Positions 24,263 to 35,196 of a stretch of 64,000 nt of DNA are shown here, one piece after another (the first letter of the stretch is position 1; the number at the start of each line of letters is the position of its first letter). The notes under the pieces were generated by a model that was not told the DNA's origin, ran no database searches, and saw only the letters and a list, made by a program, of their open reading frames with translations. The translations under genes were made by a program, and so were the position numbers. This stretch comes from Lachnospiraceae bacterium (lineage in GTDB: Bacteria > Bacillota > Clostridia > Lachnospirales > Lachnospiraceae). Location of the stretch: the NCBI GenBank assembly GCA_015057825.1, contig SVDN01000007.1:48859-112858 (forward strand). Direction: 5' to 3'.

Positions 24263-25870
24263 ATGGTTAAGTATGTATTTGTAACCGGCGGTGTTGTTTC
24301 GGGACTCGGAAAAGGAATAACGGCAGCGTCGCTGGGAAGATTGTTAAAAGCAAGAGGTTATAAGGTAACCATGCAAAAATTCGATCCGTATATCAATATG
24401 GATCCTGGCACAATGAACCCAATTCAACACGGTGAGGTTTTTGTAACGGACGACGGTACGGAAACCGACTTGGATCTGGGACATTACGAGCGTTTTATCA
24501 ACGAAAGCCTTGATAAAAATTCAAATGTCACAACGGGAAAAATCTACTGGACGGTTCTTAACAAAGAGCGCCACGGAGATTACGGCGGCGGAACCGTTCA
24601 GGTTATTCCTCATATTACAAACGAAATAAAAAGCAGATTTTACAGACCTAAGGATGACAGCGAAGATATTATTTCGATTATTGAAATCGGCGGAACCGTC
24701 GGTGATATCGAAAGCCAGCCTTTCCTTGAAGCTATCAGGCAGTTTCAGGCGGAAGTGGGCAGAGAAAATGCCATTATGATTCAGGTGACACTTATTCCTT
24801 ATCTTAAGGCATCGGGTGAGATGAAAACAAAACCGACACAGATGAGCGTTAAGAACCTGCAAAGTATGGGTATTTGGCCGGATATTTTGGTTTGTCGTTC
24901 GGACTATCCGATAGATGAGCATATGAAAGAAAAAATTGCTCTTTTCTGTAACGTTAAGCCGGAGCACGTTCTTCAGAATCTTGATGCTTCGTCACTATAC
25001 GAAGTTCCGCTTATGATGGAGAAAGAACATTTGGCTCAGGCAGTTTGCGAATGCCTTAAGATTGATTGTCCCGAGCCGGATTTGGATAAATGGAAACAGA
25101 TGGTTTACGACTCGGAACATGCCGAAGATGAAGTAAGCATCGCTTTGGTTGGAAAATATGTGGAACTTCATGATGCATACTTAAGTGTTGCCGAGGCGTT
25201 AAAACATGCCGGTGTGGCAAATAAAACCTTGGTTGACATAAGATGGGTTGATTCCGAAAAATTAACCCCTGAAACAATAGATGAATACCTTCATGATGTT
25301 AACGGTATTTTAGTACCCGGCGGATTTGGAAGCCGCGGTATAGAGGGCAAAATCATTGCAATTAATTATGCAAGAACAAACAGTATTCCATTCCTTGGCA
25401 TTTGCCTGGGAATGCAGCTTGCAATAGTGGAATTTGCCCGAAACGTAGCAGGCCTTAAAGATGCGGCAAGCATTGAATTTGCGCCTGATACATCAAATCC
25501 TGTAATTGCCCTTATGCCTGATCAGGTAAATGTTGAAAACTTAGGCGGTACATTAAGACTTGGTGCATATCCTTGTGTCTTAAAAGAAGGAACAAAAATT
25601 TATGACCTCTACGGACATAAAGAAATTGCGGAAAGACACAGACACAGATACGAAGTCAACAACGATTACAGGCAAGTATTGGAAGATAACGGTATGGTTC
25701 TTTCGGGACTTTCCCCGGACGGAAGAATCGTTGAAACAATAGAATTACTTAACCATCCCTTTTTTGTTGCAACGCAGGCGCATCCGGAGTTTAAATCACG
25801 TCCCGATGAACCACATCCGTTATTTAAAGGCTTCATAGAAAGTGCATTAAATATGCTTCATACATGTTAA
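24263..25870 (+). CDS. pyrG: CTP synthase
   Basis: 535 aa from ATG 24263, chosen because GAAGGG (24248-24253) is spaced for it; an ATG at 24254 overlaps that site. N-terminal amidoligase domain ([38 protein letters not shown]) and C-terminal class-I glutaminase domain ([11 protein letters not shown] with nucleophile Cys, late [12 protein letters not shown]). It converts UTP to CTP using glutamine. Its place among asnB, gltBD and glnA makes sense as another user of glutamine amide nitrogen. A CGGCTTTAAAGCCG palindrome precedes it near 24224-24237. Confidence 0.98.
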   Translation: MVKYVFVTGGVVSGLGKGITAASLGRLLKARGYKVTMQKFDPYINMDPGTMNPIQHGEVFVTDDGTETDLDLGHYERFINESLDKNSNVTTGKIYWTVLNKERHGDYGGGTVQVIPHITNEIKSRFYRPKDDSEDIISIIEIGGTVGDIESQPFLEAIRQFQAEVGRENAIMIQVTLIPYLKASGEMKTKPTQMSVKNLQSMGIWPDILVCRSDYPIDEHMKEKIALFCNVKPEHVLQNLDASSLYEVPLMMEKEHLAQAVCECLKIDCPEPDLDKWKQMVYDSEHAEDEVSIALVGKYVELHDAYLSVAEALKHAGVANKTLVDIRWVDSEKLTPETIDEYLHDVNGILVPGGFGSRGIEGKIIAINYARTNSIPFLGICLGMQLAIVEFARNVAGLKDAASIEFAPDTSNPVIALMPDQVNVENLGGTLRLGAYPCVLKEGTKIYDLYGHKEIAERHRHRYEVNNDYRQVLEDNGMVLSGLSPDGRIVETIELLNHPFFVATQAHPEFKSRPDEPHPLFKGFIESALNMLHTC

Positions 25871-25918
25871 AATTACTTATATGACAAGAAAAATCAATTT
25901 TAAACAGGAGATATTAAC

Positions 25919-27757
25919 ATGTGTGGAATAGCCGGATTTTTAAACTATAAGGACGAATTGGCCGAAAGGGAAGAAGTCTTAAAAAGCATGATGGATGCAA
26001 TAAGACACAGAGGCCCGGACGGTGACGGAACTTTTCTCGATGCGGATATGAGCATGGGATTTGTTCGCCTTTCAATTATCGACCTTGAAGGCGGCGATCA
26101 GCCGATTTTTAACGAAGATAAAACAAAAGTTATTACATTTAACGGCGAGATTTACAACTATAAAGAATTGAAATCGGACCTTGAAAATAAAGGACATATT
26201 TTCAGCAGCAAATCCGATACGGAAGTAATACTTCATGGATTTGAGGAATACGGCAAAGACATTTTAAAGAAACTCAGAGGCATGTTTGCTTTTGTGATTT
26301 GGGATATGAAAGAAAAATCCCTTTTTGCCGCAAGAGATATGTTTGGAATCAAGCCTTTTTATTATTATCCTTTGGACAAGGGGATGATTTACGCCTCTGA
26401 AATCAAGGCGATTTTAAAGCATCCTGCCGTTTCAAAAGAGGTAAACTTAAGAGCTTTGGAAGAGTATATGTCATTTCAATATTCGGTCTTGCCAGAGACT
26501 TTTTTCAAAGGAATATTCAAGCTTATGCCGGGTCATTATATGACAATTAAGGAAGGCAAAATGACTGTATTAAGATATTTCGACCCTATGCTTTGTCCAA
26601 AGGAAGATAAGTCATTTGAAGAATTTGCAAATGACATAGAAAAAACAGTAAAGGAATCAATCAATTATCATATGGTAAGTGATGTTGAGGTGGCATCCCT
26701 TTTATCAAGCGGCGTGGATTCAAGCTACGTGGTGGCAAATTTCGGAGGTGCAAAGACATTTACCGTTGGTTTTGATTATGAAAAATATAATGAAATTCCT
26801 TATGCCGAAGAGTTATCAAAGGCTGTAGGCATCGAAAATATCAGCACAATTATTTCTACAGATGAATTTTGGGGAGAGCTTCCAAACATCCAATATTACA
26901 TGGATGAGCCTTTGGCGGACCCTGCGGCCGCAGCACTTTATTTTGTTGACAGAGAGGCTGCAAAGCATGTAAAAGTCGTGCTTTCCGGCGAAGGGGCGGA
27001 CGAATTTTTCGGTGGTTATAACATTTATCACGAGCCTTTGTCATTAAAGGGATATCAAAAAATACCAAAGCCTTTTAGAAAAGCAGCTGCAGGCATTTCA
27101 GCTGTTATACCAAGAGGTGTAAAAGGCAAAAACTTTCTTGTAAGAGGAAGCAAATCCGTTGAAGAACGCTTTATCGGAAATGCTTATATCTTCACAAAGA
27201 AGCAAAGAGATAAAGTTTTAAAATATAAAAGCAAAGGGTCTAAGCCGGAATACATTACAAAGGGCTTTTATAACAAAGTAAAGGATCTTGATGATATTTC
27301 AAAGATGCAATACATCGACTTAAACTTCTGGCTTATTGGCGACATTTTGCTTAAAGCGGACAAAATGAGCATGGCCCACAGCCTTGAAAGCAGGGTTCCT
27401 TACCTTGACAGAGAGGTTTTTGAACTTGCAAAAACCCTTCCTGCAAAATATAAGGTAAGCGACGAAAATACAAAGCTTGCTTTCAGAAAGGCGGCGGCTC
27501 GTGACCTTGCAAGTAAGGTAAGCACAAAGAAAAAATTGGGCTTTCCGGTGCCAATCAGAATTTGGCTTAAATCAGACAAATACTATGAAATAGTTAAGAA
27601 AGCTTTTGAAAGCAAAGAAGCGGAAAAGTTCTTTAATACAAAAGAACTTATTAAGCTTTTGGATGAACACAAATTGGGGAAAGCAGATTATAGCAGACAC
27701 ATATGGAATGTATATATGTTCTTAATTTGGTATGAGAGGTTCTTTGAAGATTATTAA
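25919..27757 (+). CDS. asnB: asparagine synthase, glutamine-hydrolysing (second copy)
   Basis: 612 aa, the longer Bacillus-type AsnB. Cys2 in MCGIAGFLNY, RHRGPDGDGTF, FNGEIYNYKEL and SDTEVILHGFEEYG mark the glutaminase; LLSSGVDSSYVVA near residue 263 and LSGEGADEFFGGYN near 357 mark the synthetase. Ribosome site AGGAG. Two asparagine synthases of different subtypes in one run suggests distinct roles, for instance free asparagine versus amidation of another carboxylate; the second idea is inference only. Confidence 0.95.
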   Translation: MCGIAGFLNYKDELAEREEVLKSMMDAIRHRGPDGDGTFLDADMSMGFVRLSIIDLEGGDQPIFNEDKTKVITFNGEIYNYKELKSDLENKGHIFSSKSDTEVILHGFEEYGKDILKKLRGMFAFVIWDMKEKSLFAARDMFGIKPFYYYPLDKGMIYASEIKAILKHPAVSKEVNLRALEEYMSFQYSVLPETFFKGIFKLMPGHYMTIKEGKMTVLRYFDPMLCPKEDKSFEEFANDIEKTVKESINYHMVSDVEVASLLSSGVDSSYVVANFGGAKTFTVGFDYEKYNEIPYAEELSKAVGIENISTIISTDEFWGELPNIQYYMDEPLADPAAAALYFVDREAAKHVKVVLSGEGADEFFGGYNIYHEPLSLKGYQKIPKPFRKAAAGISAVIPRGVKGKNFLVRGSKSVEERFIGNAYIFTKKQRDKVLKYKSKGSKPEYITKGFYNKVKDLDDISKMQYIDLNFWLIGDILLKADKMSMAHSLESRVPYLDREVFELAKTLPAKYKVSDENTKLAFRKAAARDLASKVSTKKKLGFPVPIRIWLKSDKYYEIVKKAFESKEAEKFFNTKELIKLLDEHKLGKADYSRHIWNVYMFLIWYERFFEDY

Positions 27758-27785
27758 TTGGGACATGTAGAGAAAAGGAGGACAC

Positions 27786-30700
27786 ATGGGTAATTATAAG
27801 ACATTGTATCGCAAAGAATTTGAGCACGATAACTGTGGAATCGGTGCGGTGGTAAACATTAAGGGCAAACGCGACCACAAACTTGTGGAGGATGCCTTAA
27901 GTATTGTTGAAAACCTTGAACACAGAGCAGGTAAAGATGCCGAAGGAAAAACCGGCGACGGCGTAGGTATTCTTACACAGATTCCTCACGACTTCTTTAA
28001 GAAAGTCTGTAAAGCGGATGGCATTGAACTTGGGAGTGAAAGAGAATACGGCGTTGGCATGATTTTCTTTCCGGATTCCGAGCTTAAGCGTATGCGTGCG
28101 CAGAAAATGTTCGAAGTAATTACCGAAAAGGAAGATTTAAAAATCCTTGGCTGGAGAAAAGTTCCCAATCATGAAGAGGTTTTGGGCTCAAAGGCCAGAG
28201 AGTGTATGCCTTCTATATATCAGGTATTTATCGAAAAACCGGAAAACATCAAAACGGATTTCGAGTTTGATAAAAAGCTTTACATCGTAAGACGTGTATT
28301 TGAACAGAGTAATGATAATTCATATGTGGTTTCTCTTTCATGCAGAACCATCGTTTACAAGGGTATGTTCCTTGTTGGCCAGTTGCGTACATTTTTCAGC
28401 GACCTTCAGGATCCTGCTTATAAATCAGCCATTGCAATGGTTCATTCGCGTTTTTCAACAAACACAAATCCAAGTTGGGAAAAGGCTCATCCTAATCGCA
28501 TGATTGTTCATAACGGTGAAATTAACACCATTAAAGGTAATGTGGACAAAATGTGCGCAAGAGAAGAAACAATCAAGGCTACGGGCTTTACAACAGAGGA
28601 AATGACAAAGATTTTGCCTGTTATCAATACGGAAGGTTCCGACTCCGCAAGACTTGACAATGCTTTGGAATTTTTTGTTATGAGCGGTATGGAGCCTGCA
28701 CTTGCAGCTATGATTCTCATTCCGGAACCTTGGACACACAATGATACTATTTCTCAAGAAATAAGAGATTTTTATCAATATTATGCAACCATGATGGAAC
28801 CATGGGATGGCCCTGCATCAATCCTTTTCTCGGACGGCGATGTAATGGGCGCAATCTTGGACAGAAACGGACTTCGTCCTTCAAGATATTATCTTATGGA
28901 TGACGGACGCCTTATCCTTTCATCCGAGGTAGGTGTGCTTGAACTTGATGAAGCCCACGTTGTTAAGAAAGAACGTCTTCATCCGGGCAAAATGCTTCTT
29001 ATAGATACTGTTAAAAACAAGATTTATACGGATGAAGAAATCAAAGAAATATATGCGAAGAAGGAACCATACGGCGAATGGCTTGACAGCAACCTTCTTC
29101 CATTAAGCAAAGTACATATTCCGAATACAAGGATTAAAGAATATACAGGTGATGACCTTTTACGCCAGCAAAAAGCTTTCGGTTACACATACGAAAGCTG
29201 CATAGAGGAAATCGGTACAATGGCACGCACGGGAGGCGAGCATATCGGTGCCATGGGTAAAGATACGCCGATTGCGGTTCTTTCTAAAGAATATCAGCCA
29301 TTGTTTAACTATTTTAAGCAGATGTTTGCCCAGGTAACAAACCCGCCTATTGATGCGGCAAGAGAAAAAATCGTTACATCAACAACGGTTTATGTGGGTA
29401 AATGCGGCAATTTACTTGAAGAAAAGCCTGAAAACTGCCATGTTTTAAAAATCGAAAATCCAATCCTTAGCGACCTTGATTTGCTTAAAATCGAGCATAT
29501 GAGCAAAGAAGGATTTAAGGTTGAAAAGCTTTCAATCAATTACTACAAGAGTACGCCGATAGAGAGAGCAATCGAGCAGCTCTTTGTTCAGGTTGACAGA
29601 GCTTACAATGAAGGAGCAAACGTGCTTATTCTTTCCGACAGAGGCGTTGACGAAAACCATGTTGCAATTCCATCTCTTTTGGCAGTGGCTGCAGTACATA
29701 TGCATCTGGTAAAAATGAGAAAGAGTACTGCACTTTCCCTTATTTTGGAATCGGGAGAACCAAGAGAAGTGCATCATTTTGCAACACTTTTGGGCTTTGG
29801 TGCCAGCGCGGTTAACCCATATCTTGCTCACGCTACCATTGCGGATTTGATTAAATCGGGAAATCTTGACAAAGACTACTATGCAGCCGTTTCGGACTAC
29901 GATAATGCGGTAATAAACGGTATTGTTAAAATCGCGTCAAAAATGGGCATTTCAACCATTCAGTCATACCAGGGCAGCAAAATGTTTGAAGCTTTGGGTA
30001 TTGATGAAGGGGTTGTTGATAAATACTTTACCGGAGCTATTTCAAGAATCGGCGGTATCGGTTTATCGGACATTGAGGCTATGGTGGATGCTCAGCATTC
30101 GAAGGCTTTCGATCCTCTTGGTCTTTCAAGCGATTTGACTCTGGAAAGTGTAGGCGAGCATAAAATGAGAGCTCAGGGCGAGCTTCATCGTTACAACCCT
30201 CGCACCATTCATATGCTTCAGAGTGCTACAAGAGAAGGAAACTACGAAAAGTTTAAACAATATACGGAAATGATTGATGGTGAGCAAAGCGGATATCTTC
30301 GCAGCCTTATGGACTTTAATTATCCTGCAAAAGGCATTGATATAAGCGAAGTAGAGCCTGCCGAAAATATCGTTAAAAGATTTAAAACAGGTGCTATGAG
30401 CTATGGCTCGATTTCGGAAGAAGCTCATGAAACTCTTGCAATCGCAATGAACCACATTCACGGCAAATCAAACAGCGGTGAAGGTGGCGAATCGGATGAG
30501 AGAATCGCATCCGCGGGAAGCAAGAACGACAGAAGTTCGGCAATCAAGCAGGTTGCCAGCGGACGTTTCGGCGTTACATCAAAATACCTTGCAAGTGCAA
30601 AAGAAATTCAGATAAAAATGGCACAGGGCGCAAAACCGGGCGAAGGCGGACACTTGCCTGCGGGCAAAGTTTATCCTTGGATTGCAAAGACAAGACATTC

Positions 30701-32318
30701 AACACCGGGTGTAAGTCTTATTTCACCACCGCCTCATCACGATATTTATTCAATTGAGGATTTGGCTCAGCTTATCTACGACCTTAAGTGCTCGAATAAA
30801 GATGCCAGAATATCGGTAAAACTTGTATCCGAAGCAGGAGTCGGAACCATCGCATCCGGCGTTGCAAAAGCAGGCGCAGCGGTAGTTTTGATCTCCGGTT
30901 ATGACGGCGGTACCGGAGCGGCTCCCATAAGTTCTATTCACAATGCGGGACTTCCGTGGGAACTTGGACTTGCGGAAACACACCAGACACTTATTAAAAA
31001 CGGACTTAGAGATAAAGTTATTATAGAAACAGACGGTAAACTTATGAGCGGTAGAGACGTTGCCATTGCGGCAATCTTGGGCGCCGAGGAATTCGGCTTT
31101 GCAACGGGACCATTGGTAAGTCTTGGTTGTGTAATGATGAGAATTTGTAACCTTGATACATGTCCGATGGGTGTTGCAACACAGAATCCCGAACTCAGAA
31201 AACGTTTCGCAGGTAAGCCTGAATATGTTGAAAACTTCATGTTCTACATCGCTGAAAATCTTCGCGAATATATGGCTAAACTTGGCGTTAAAAGCGTTGA
31301 TGAATTAGTGGGAAGAACAGATTTATTAAAGAAAAAAGAGAATTTAACAGGCAATGCGGCCAAGGTTAATTTGGACAGAATCATTGCCGGTGAAGAAAAG
31401 GCTAAGATTTCAAGCAAGAAGTCATTATACGATTTTGAACTTGAAAAGACCAAAGATGAAAAATCCCTTATTTCTTCAAAGAAAATCAAAGAAGCTATTG
31501 AAAAGGGTACAAAGACAAGCGTTAAAATGCAGATTTCAAACGTAGACAGGACATTTGGAACACTCCTTGGTGCTGTTATTACAAAGAAAAATGCAAGCGG
31601 TCTTGAAGATGATAGCATAAGCGTAAAATGTACGGGTTCCGCGGGACAAAGCTTCGGCGCATTTATTCCTAAGGGCTTAACTCTTGATATTACAGGCGAT
31701 GCCAATGATTACCTGGGTAAAGGCCTTTCCGGCGGTAAGATTATCGTTAAGGCTCCAAAGGATGCAGCTTACCGGGCTGAAGAAAACATAATTGCAGGTA
31801 ACGTTGCTCTTTACGGCGCAACAAGCGGTGAGGCTTACATTGCAGGTCGTGCGGGTGAAAGATTCTGTGTCAGAAATTCAGGGGCTTCTTGCGTAGTTGA
31901 AGGCGTTGGCGAGCATGGCTTGGAATATATGACAGGTGGTAAAGTTGTGGTTCTCGGTCCTGTGGGCAAAAACTTTGCGGCCGGTATGAGCGGCGGTATT
32001 GCTTATGTTTACGACGAAGATAACAAGCTTTACAGAAACTTAAACCATGAGCTTGTTCTTATGGAAGCCGTTAAAGATACCGAAGATATCGACAATGTGA
32101 GAGTAATGCTTGAGAATCACGTTAAATACACATCTTCGGGCAAAGCAAAAGAAATCCTTAAGGATTTGGACGGAAACTTAAAACACTTTAAAAAGATAAT
32201 TCCTACGGATTATAAGAAGATTATTATGCTTACAACAAAGTTCAGAAATAAAGGACTTAATTTGGAAGACGCACAGGTTGAAGCATTTTATGCGGCATGT
32301 GAAGGAAAGGAGGAATAA
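27786..32318 (+). CDS. gltB: glutamate synthase, large subunit
   Basis: 1510 aa, full GltB length. A 16-residue propeptide ends before Cys17 (EHDNCGIGAVV), the glutaminase nucleophile after processing. Then come the central domain, the FMN-binding synthase domain (GGEGGESDERI, GGHLPAGKVYPWIAKTRHS, GYDGGTGAAP), the 3Fe-4S cysteines in MMRICNLDTCPMGVATQ and the C-terminal beta-helix. With GltD it makes two glutamates from glutamine and 2-oxoglutarate. AAAAGGAGG precedes the start; the next gene begins 2 nt after the stop, so subunits are coupled. Confidence 0.98.
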   Translation: MGNYKTLYRKEFEHDNCGIGAVVNIKGKRDHKLVEDALSIVENLEHRAGKDAEGKTGDGVGILTQIPHDFFKKVCKADGIELGSEREYGVGMIFFPDSELKRMRAQKMFEVITEKEDLKILGWRKVPNHEEVLGSKARECMPSIYQVFIEKPENIKTDFEFDKKLYIVRRVFEQSNDNSYVVSLSCRTIVYKGMFLVGQLRTFFSDLQDPAYKSAIAMVHSRFSTNTNPSWEKAHPNRMIVHNGEINTIKGNVDKMCAREETIKATGFTTEEMTKILPVINTEGSDSARLDNALEFFVMSGMEPALAAMILIPEPWTHNDTISQEIRDFYQYYATMMEPWDGPASILFSDGDVMGAILDRNGLRPSRYYLMDDGRLILSSEVGVLELDEAHVVKKERLHPGKMLLIDTVKNKIYTDEEIKEIYAKKEPYGEWLDSNLLPLSKVHIPNTRIKEYTGDDLLRQQKAFGYTYESCIEEIGTMARTGGEHIGAMGKDTPIAVLSKEYQPLFNYFKQMFAQVTNPPIDAAREKIVTSTTVYVGKCGNLLEEKPENCHVLKIENPILSDLDLLKIEHMSKEGFKVEKLSINYYKSTPIERAIEQLFVQVDRAYNEGANVLILSDRGVDENHVAIPSLLAVAAVHMHLVKMRKSTALSLILESGEPREVHHFATLLGFGASAVNPYLAHATIADLIKSGNLDKDYYAAVSDYDNAVINGIVKIASKMGISTIQSYQGSKMFEALGIDEGVVDKYFTGAISRIGGIGLSDIEAMVDAQHSKAFDPLGLSSDLTLESVGEHKMRAQGELHRYNPRTIHMLQSATREGNYEKFKQYTEMIDGEQSGYLRSLMDFNYPAKGIDISEVEPAENIVKRFKTGAMSYGSISEEAHETLAIAMNHIHGKSNSGEGGESDERIASAGSKNDRSSAIKQVASGRFGVTSKYLASAKEIQIKMAQGAKPGEGGHLPAGKVYPWIAKTRHSTPGVSLISPPPHHDIYSIEDLAQLIYDLKCSNKDARISVKLVSEAGVGTIASGVAKAGAAVVLISGYDGGTGAAPISSIHNAGLPWELGLAETHQTLIKNGLRDKVIIETDGKLMSGRDVAIAAILGAEEFGFATGPLVSLGCVMMRICNLDTCPMGVATQNPELRKRFAGKPEYVENFMFYIAENLREYMAKLGVKSVDELVGRTDLLKKKENLTGNAAKVNLDRIIAGEEKAKISSKKSLYDFELEKTKDEKSLISSKKIKEAIEKGTKTSVKMQISNVDRTFGTLLGAVITKKNASGLEDDSISVKCTGSAGQSFGAFIPKGLTLDITGDANDYLGKGLSGGKIIVKAPKDAAYRAEENIIAGNVALYGATSGEAYIAGRAGERFCVRNSGASCVVEGVGEHGLEYMTGGKVVVLGPVGKNFAAGMSGGIAYVYDEDNKLYRNLNHELVLMEAVKDTEDIDNVRVMLENHVKYTSSGKAKEILKDLDGNLKHFKKIIPTDYKKIIMLTTKFRNKGLNLEDAQVEAFYAACEGKEE

Positions 32319-32320
32319 GA

Positions 32321-33823
32321 ATGGGAAAAGCGACAGGATTTTTGGAAGTTGAAAGAAAAGATGCGGCTATTGTTGAACCCCTTGAAAGAGTTAAAAACTT
32401 TGAAGAATTTCACGGAAAGCTTACATTGGAGGAACAGCGCGCTCAAGCATCCCGTTGTATGGAATGCGGTATTCCTTTTTGCCAGGCAGGTGTTTTTATA
32501 GCCGGAATGGCATCGGGCTGTCCTTTGCACAATCTTGTTCCGGAGGTAAATGATCTTGTATATAAGGGAAATCTTGAGCAGGCATATGTGCGTTTAAGCA
32601 AAACTCACTCATTTCCGGAATTTACATCAAGAGTATGCCCGGCACTTTGTGAGGCAGCTTGTACATGCGGTTTACATAATGCACCGGTAACAACAAAAGC
32701 AAACGAAAAAACAGTTATCGAATATGCCTATGAAAAAGGCCTTGTTAAGGAAGAAGTGGGTGCATCTACAGGTAGAAAAATCGCCATTGTCGGTAGCGGG
32801 CCTTCCGGACTTGCCGCAGCACAGCTTTTAAACCGCAGAGGCCATGATGTTACGGTTTTTGAGCGAAGCGACCGCATAGGCGGACTTCTTCGTTACGGTA
32901 TTCCAAACATGAAGCTTGATAAACGCGTAATTGACAGACGTATCAAACTTATGGAAGATGCGGGCGTTAAGTTTATCTGTAACACAAATGTGGGTAAAGA
33001 CATCAAGCCGGAAAAACTCCTTAAAGAATACGACCGCGTAATTCTTGCTTGCGGCGCATCAAATCCTCGTGATGTAAAAGCAGAGGGCAGAGATGCAAAA
33101 GGTATTTATTTTGCAGTGGATTTCTTAAAAGAAGTCAGCAAAAATCTTATTGATTTAGAGTATGATTCGGATAAATTGATTGCCAAGAAGGATTTCAGTT
33201 TCGGAAGCCTCAAAGGCAAAAACGTTGTTGTTATCGGCGGCGGTGACACAGGAAATGACTGTGTGGGCACATCTTTGAGACTGGGGGCCGCAAATGTGGT
33301 TCAGCTTGAAATGATGCCTAAACCTTCGGAAGAAAGACTTCCTTCAAACCCATGGCCGGAATGGCCGAAAGTCCTTAAAACAGACTACGGCCAAGAAGAA
33401 GTTATAGCACTTTTCGGAAATGACCCTCGTCTTTATACTACGACGGTTAAGGAATATGTCAAAGATGCAAAGGGCAATTTAAAAGCCGTTAAAACCGTTC
33501 AAATCAAAATGGAAAAGGACAAAAACGGCAAAATGTCTATGGTTAACGTTCCGGGAAGTGAAAAAGAAATCAAGTGCGATCTTTGTTTAATAGCAGCGGG
33601 ATTTTTAGGCTGCGAGGGTTACGTTGCCAATGGATTTGGTGTAGAATGTAACGAAAGAACGAATATCAAAACAGAGGAAGGTCACTTTGAAACATCAAAG
33701 AAAAATGTATTTGCAACAGGCGATGCAAGACGCGGTCAATCCCTTGTTGTTTGGGCAATCGCGGAAGGAAGAGCCGTTGCAAAAGAAGTGGATGAATCTT
33801 TAATGGGATATTCCAATTTGTAA
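32321..33823 (+). CDS. gltD: glutamate synthase, small subunit
   Basis: 500 aa. Cysteine clusters for two 4Fe-4S centres (RCMECGIPFCQAG, GCPLHN, CPALCEAACTCG) precede an FAD site (IAIVGSGPSGLAAAQLL near residue 150) and an NAD(P)H site (VVVIGGGDTGNDCVGTSLR near 308), ending in FATGDARRGQSLVVWAI. It passes electrons from NAD(P)H to GltB. AAGGAGG of its ribosome site lies inside the end of gltB. A 75-nt gap with a possible pseudoknot separates it from glnA. Confidence 0.97.
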   Translation: MGKATGFLEVERKDAAIVEPLERVKNFEEFHGKLTLEEQRAQASRCMECGIPFCQAGVFIAGMASGCPLHNLVPEVNDLVYKGNLEQAYVRLSKTHSFPEFTSRVCPALCEAACTCGLHNAPVTTKANEKTVIEYAYEKGLVKEEVGASTGRKIAIVGSGPSGLAAAQLLNRRGHDVTVFERSDRIGGLLRYGIPNMKLDKRVIDRRIKLMEDAGVKFICNTNVGKDIKPEKLLKEYDRVILACGASNPRDVKAEGRDAKGIYFAVDFLKEVSKNLIDLEYDSDKLIAKKDFSFGSLKGKNVVVIGGGDTGNDCVGTSLRLGAANVVQLEMMPKPSEERLPSNPWPEWPKVLKTDYGQEEVIALFGNDPRLYTTTVKEYVKDAKGNLKAVKTVQIKMEKDKNGKMSMVNVPGSEKEIKCDLCLIAAGFLGCEGYVANGFGVECNERTNIKTEEGHFETSKKNVFATGDARRGQSLVVWAIAEGRAVAKEVDESLMGYSNL

Positions 33824-33840
33824 CATGACAGTTAAAAGGT

Positions 33841-33883
33841 TTGTGAAAAAGCAGGCAGTTCACAAGCTAAGCAACCGGCCTGC
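33841..33883 (+). promoter_or_regulatory. possible H-type pseudoknot upstream of the glnA ribosome site
   Basis: Stem 1 is TTGTGAA (33841-33847) with TTCACAA (33859-33865). Stem 2 is GCAGGC (33851-33856) with GCCTGC (33878-33883). The left arm of stem 2 is inside the loop of stem 1, with connecting loops of 3, 2 and 12 nt, a sterically normal H-type geometry. It ends 3 nt before AAGGTG (33887-33892), the glnA ribosome site, so it could control translation. No known class assigned. Confidence 0.5.
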
Positions 33884-33898
33884 GCTAAGGTGAAATTC

Positions 33899-35182
33899 AT
33901 GAAAACAAGAGAAGAAATATTTGAACTTATCGAAGAAGAAAATGTTGAGTTTATTCGTTTACAGTTTACGGATATTCTCGGTAATTTAAGAAACATTGCG
34001 GTTACTCCGAGCCAGATGGGCAGGGTTTTGGACAATCAGTACAGCTTTGCGGGAGCGGGTCTTGTGGACGGCAATGCGGGTATTGATGAGGAATTGTATT
34101 TAAAACCGGATCTTGATTCATTTGTAATTCTCCCTTGGAGACCTCAGCAGGGTAAGGTTGCCAAATTCACATGCGATGTTTGTGCAGGAAACGGCAAAGT
34201 TTTGGAATGCAGTCCTCGCGCAATTTTAAAGCGTGTTTTGGATGATGCGAAGAAAAAAGGCTATACAGCCGTGGTTGACCCTGAATGCGAATTTTTCTTA
34301 TTCCATGTGGATGATGACGGTATGCCTACAACCATCACACATGAGCAGGCCGGTTATATGGATGTGGGACCGATTGATTTTGGCGAAAATGCCAGAAGAG
34401 ATATGGTGCTTAATCTTGAAGAAATGGGATTCGAAATTGAATCATCACATCATGAAAAGGCACCGGGTCAGCACGAAATAGACTTTAAAGAAACGGAAGG
34501 CTTGGAAATTGCCGATTCTATCATGACCTTCAGATTTGCGGTAAGATCCATCGCAAAACGTTTCGGTCTTTATGCCACATTTATGCCAAAACCAAAGGCT
34601 GATGCGGCAGGTTCCGGCATGCATCTTAATATTTCATTATATAAAAACGGCAAAAATGTATTTCAGCCGAAAAAAGCTGATGAAACAGTAACAAAAGAAG
34701 CCAAATATTTTACGGGCGGCATTCTTAAACATGCAAAGGCAATGTGCGCCATAACCAATCCTATAGTAAATTCATACAAGAGGATCATGTCGGGATTTGA
34801 TGCTCCTAATGTTATTAATTGCGCAACAAAGGGTGAATCAAGTCTTGTTAAGATTCATAAAAGTTTCGGAGAAACAAAGGTGGAACTTAGATTCCCCGAT
34901 TCCGCGGCAAATCCTTATCTTGCCATAGCTGTTGCAATAGCTGCGGGCATTGACGGTATCGAAAACAAGATGGAATGCGTATTTGACGATGATTCAAGTC
35001 TTGGAAATCTTCCGGAAAATTTAAAAGATGCTTTGGATATTATGACAAAAGACAGCTTTATCAAAAGCGTTTTAGGAAAAGACTTTGTAAAAGTATATTC
35101 AAAAATCAAATACGAGGAATGGAGAGATTATATGCTCCAGGTCTCCGATTGGGAAGTTAACAAATATCTTGTAAGAATGTAA
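33899..35182 (+). CDS. glnA: glutamine synthetase, type I
   Basis: 427 aa from ATG 33899 with AAGG 6-9 nt upstream; a GTG at 33890 overlaps that site. Short GS-I form. Marks: VEFIRLQFTDILGNLRN, DPECEFFLF, GPGQHEIDF-type block (KAPGQHEIDFKET), FMPKPKADAAGSGMH, the Asn loop NPIVNSYKR and ELRFPDSAANPYLA. It fixes ammonia onto glutamate using ATP, supplying the amide donors for asnB, pyrG and gltB in the same run. A possible pseudoknot in front suggests its translation is tuned separately. Confidence 0.97.
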   Translation: MKTREEIFELIEEENVEFIRLQFTDILGNLRNIAVTPSQMGRVLDNQYSFAGAGLVDGNAGIDEELYLKPDLDSFVILPWRPQQGKVAKFTCDVCAGNGKVLECSPRAILKRVLDDAKKKGYTAVVDPECEFFLFHVDDDGMPTTITHEQAGYMDVGPIDFGENARRDMVLNLEEMGFEIESSHHEKAPGQHEIDFKETEGLEIADSIMTFRFAVRSIAKRFGLYATFMPKPKADAAGSGMHLNISLYKNGKNVFQPKKADETVTKEAKYFTGGILKHAKAMCAITNPIVNSYKRIMSGFDAPNVINCATKGESSLVKIHKSFGETKVELRFPDSAANPYLAIAVAIAAGIDGIENKMECVFDDDSSLGNLPENLKDALDIMTKDSFIKSVLGKDFVKVYSKIKYEEWRDYMLQVSDWEVNKYLVRM

Positions 35183-35196
35183 TTTAGGAGGCATAT

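Noticed and set aside
33841..33865. Rex operator in front of glnA (TTGTGAA and TTCACAA half-sites)
   Set aside because: The half-sites are 11 nt apart rather than 4, so they do not form a Rex box; an RNA stem explains them better.
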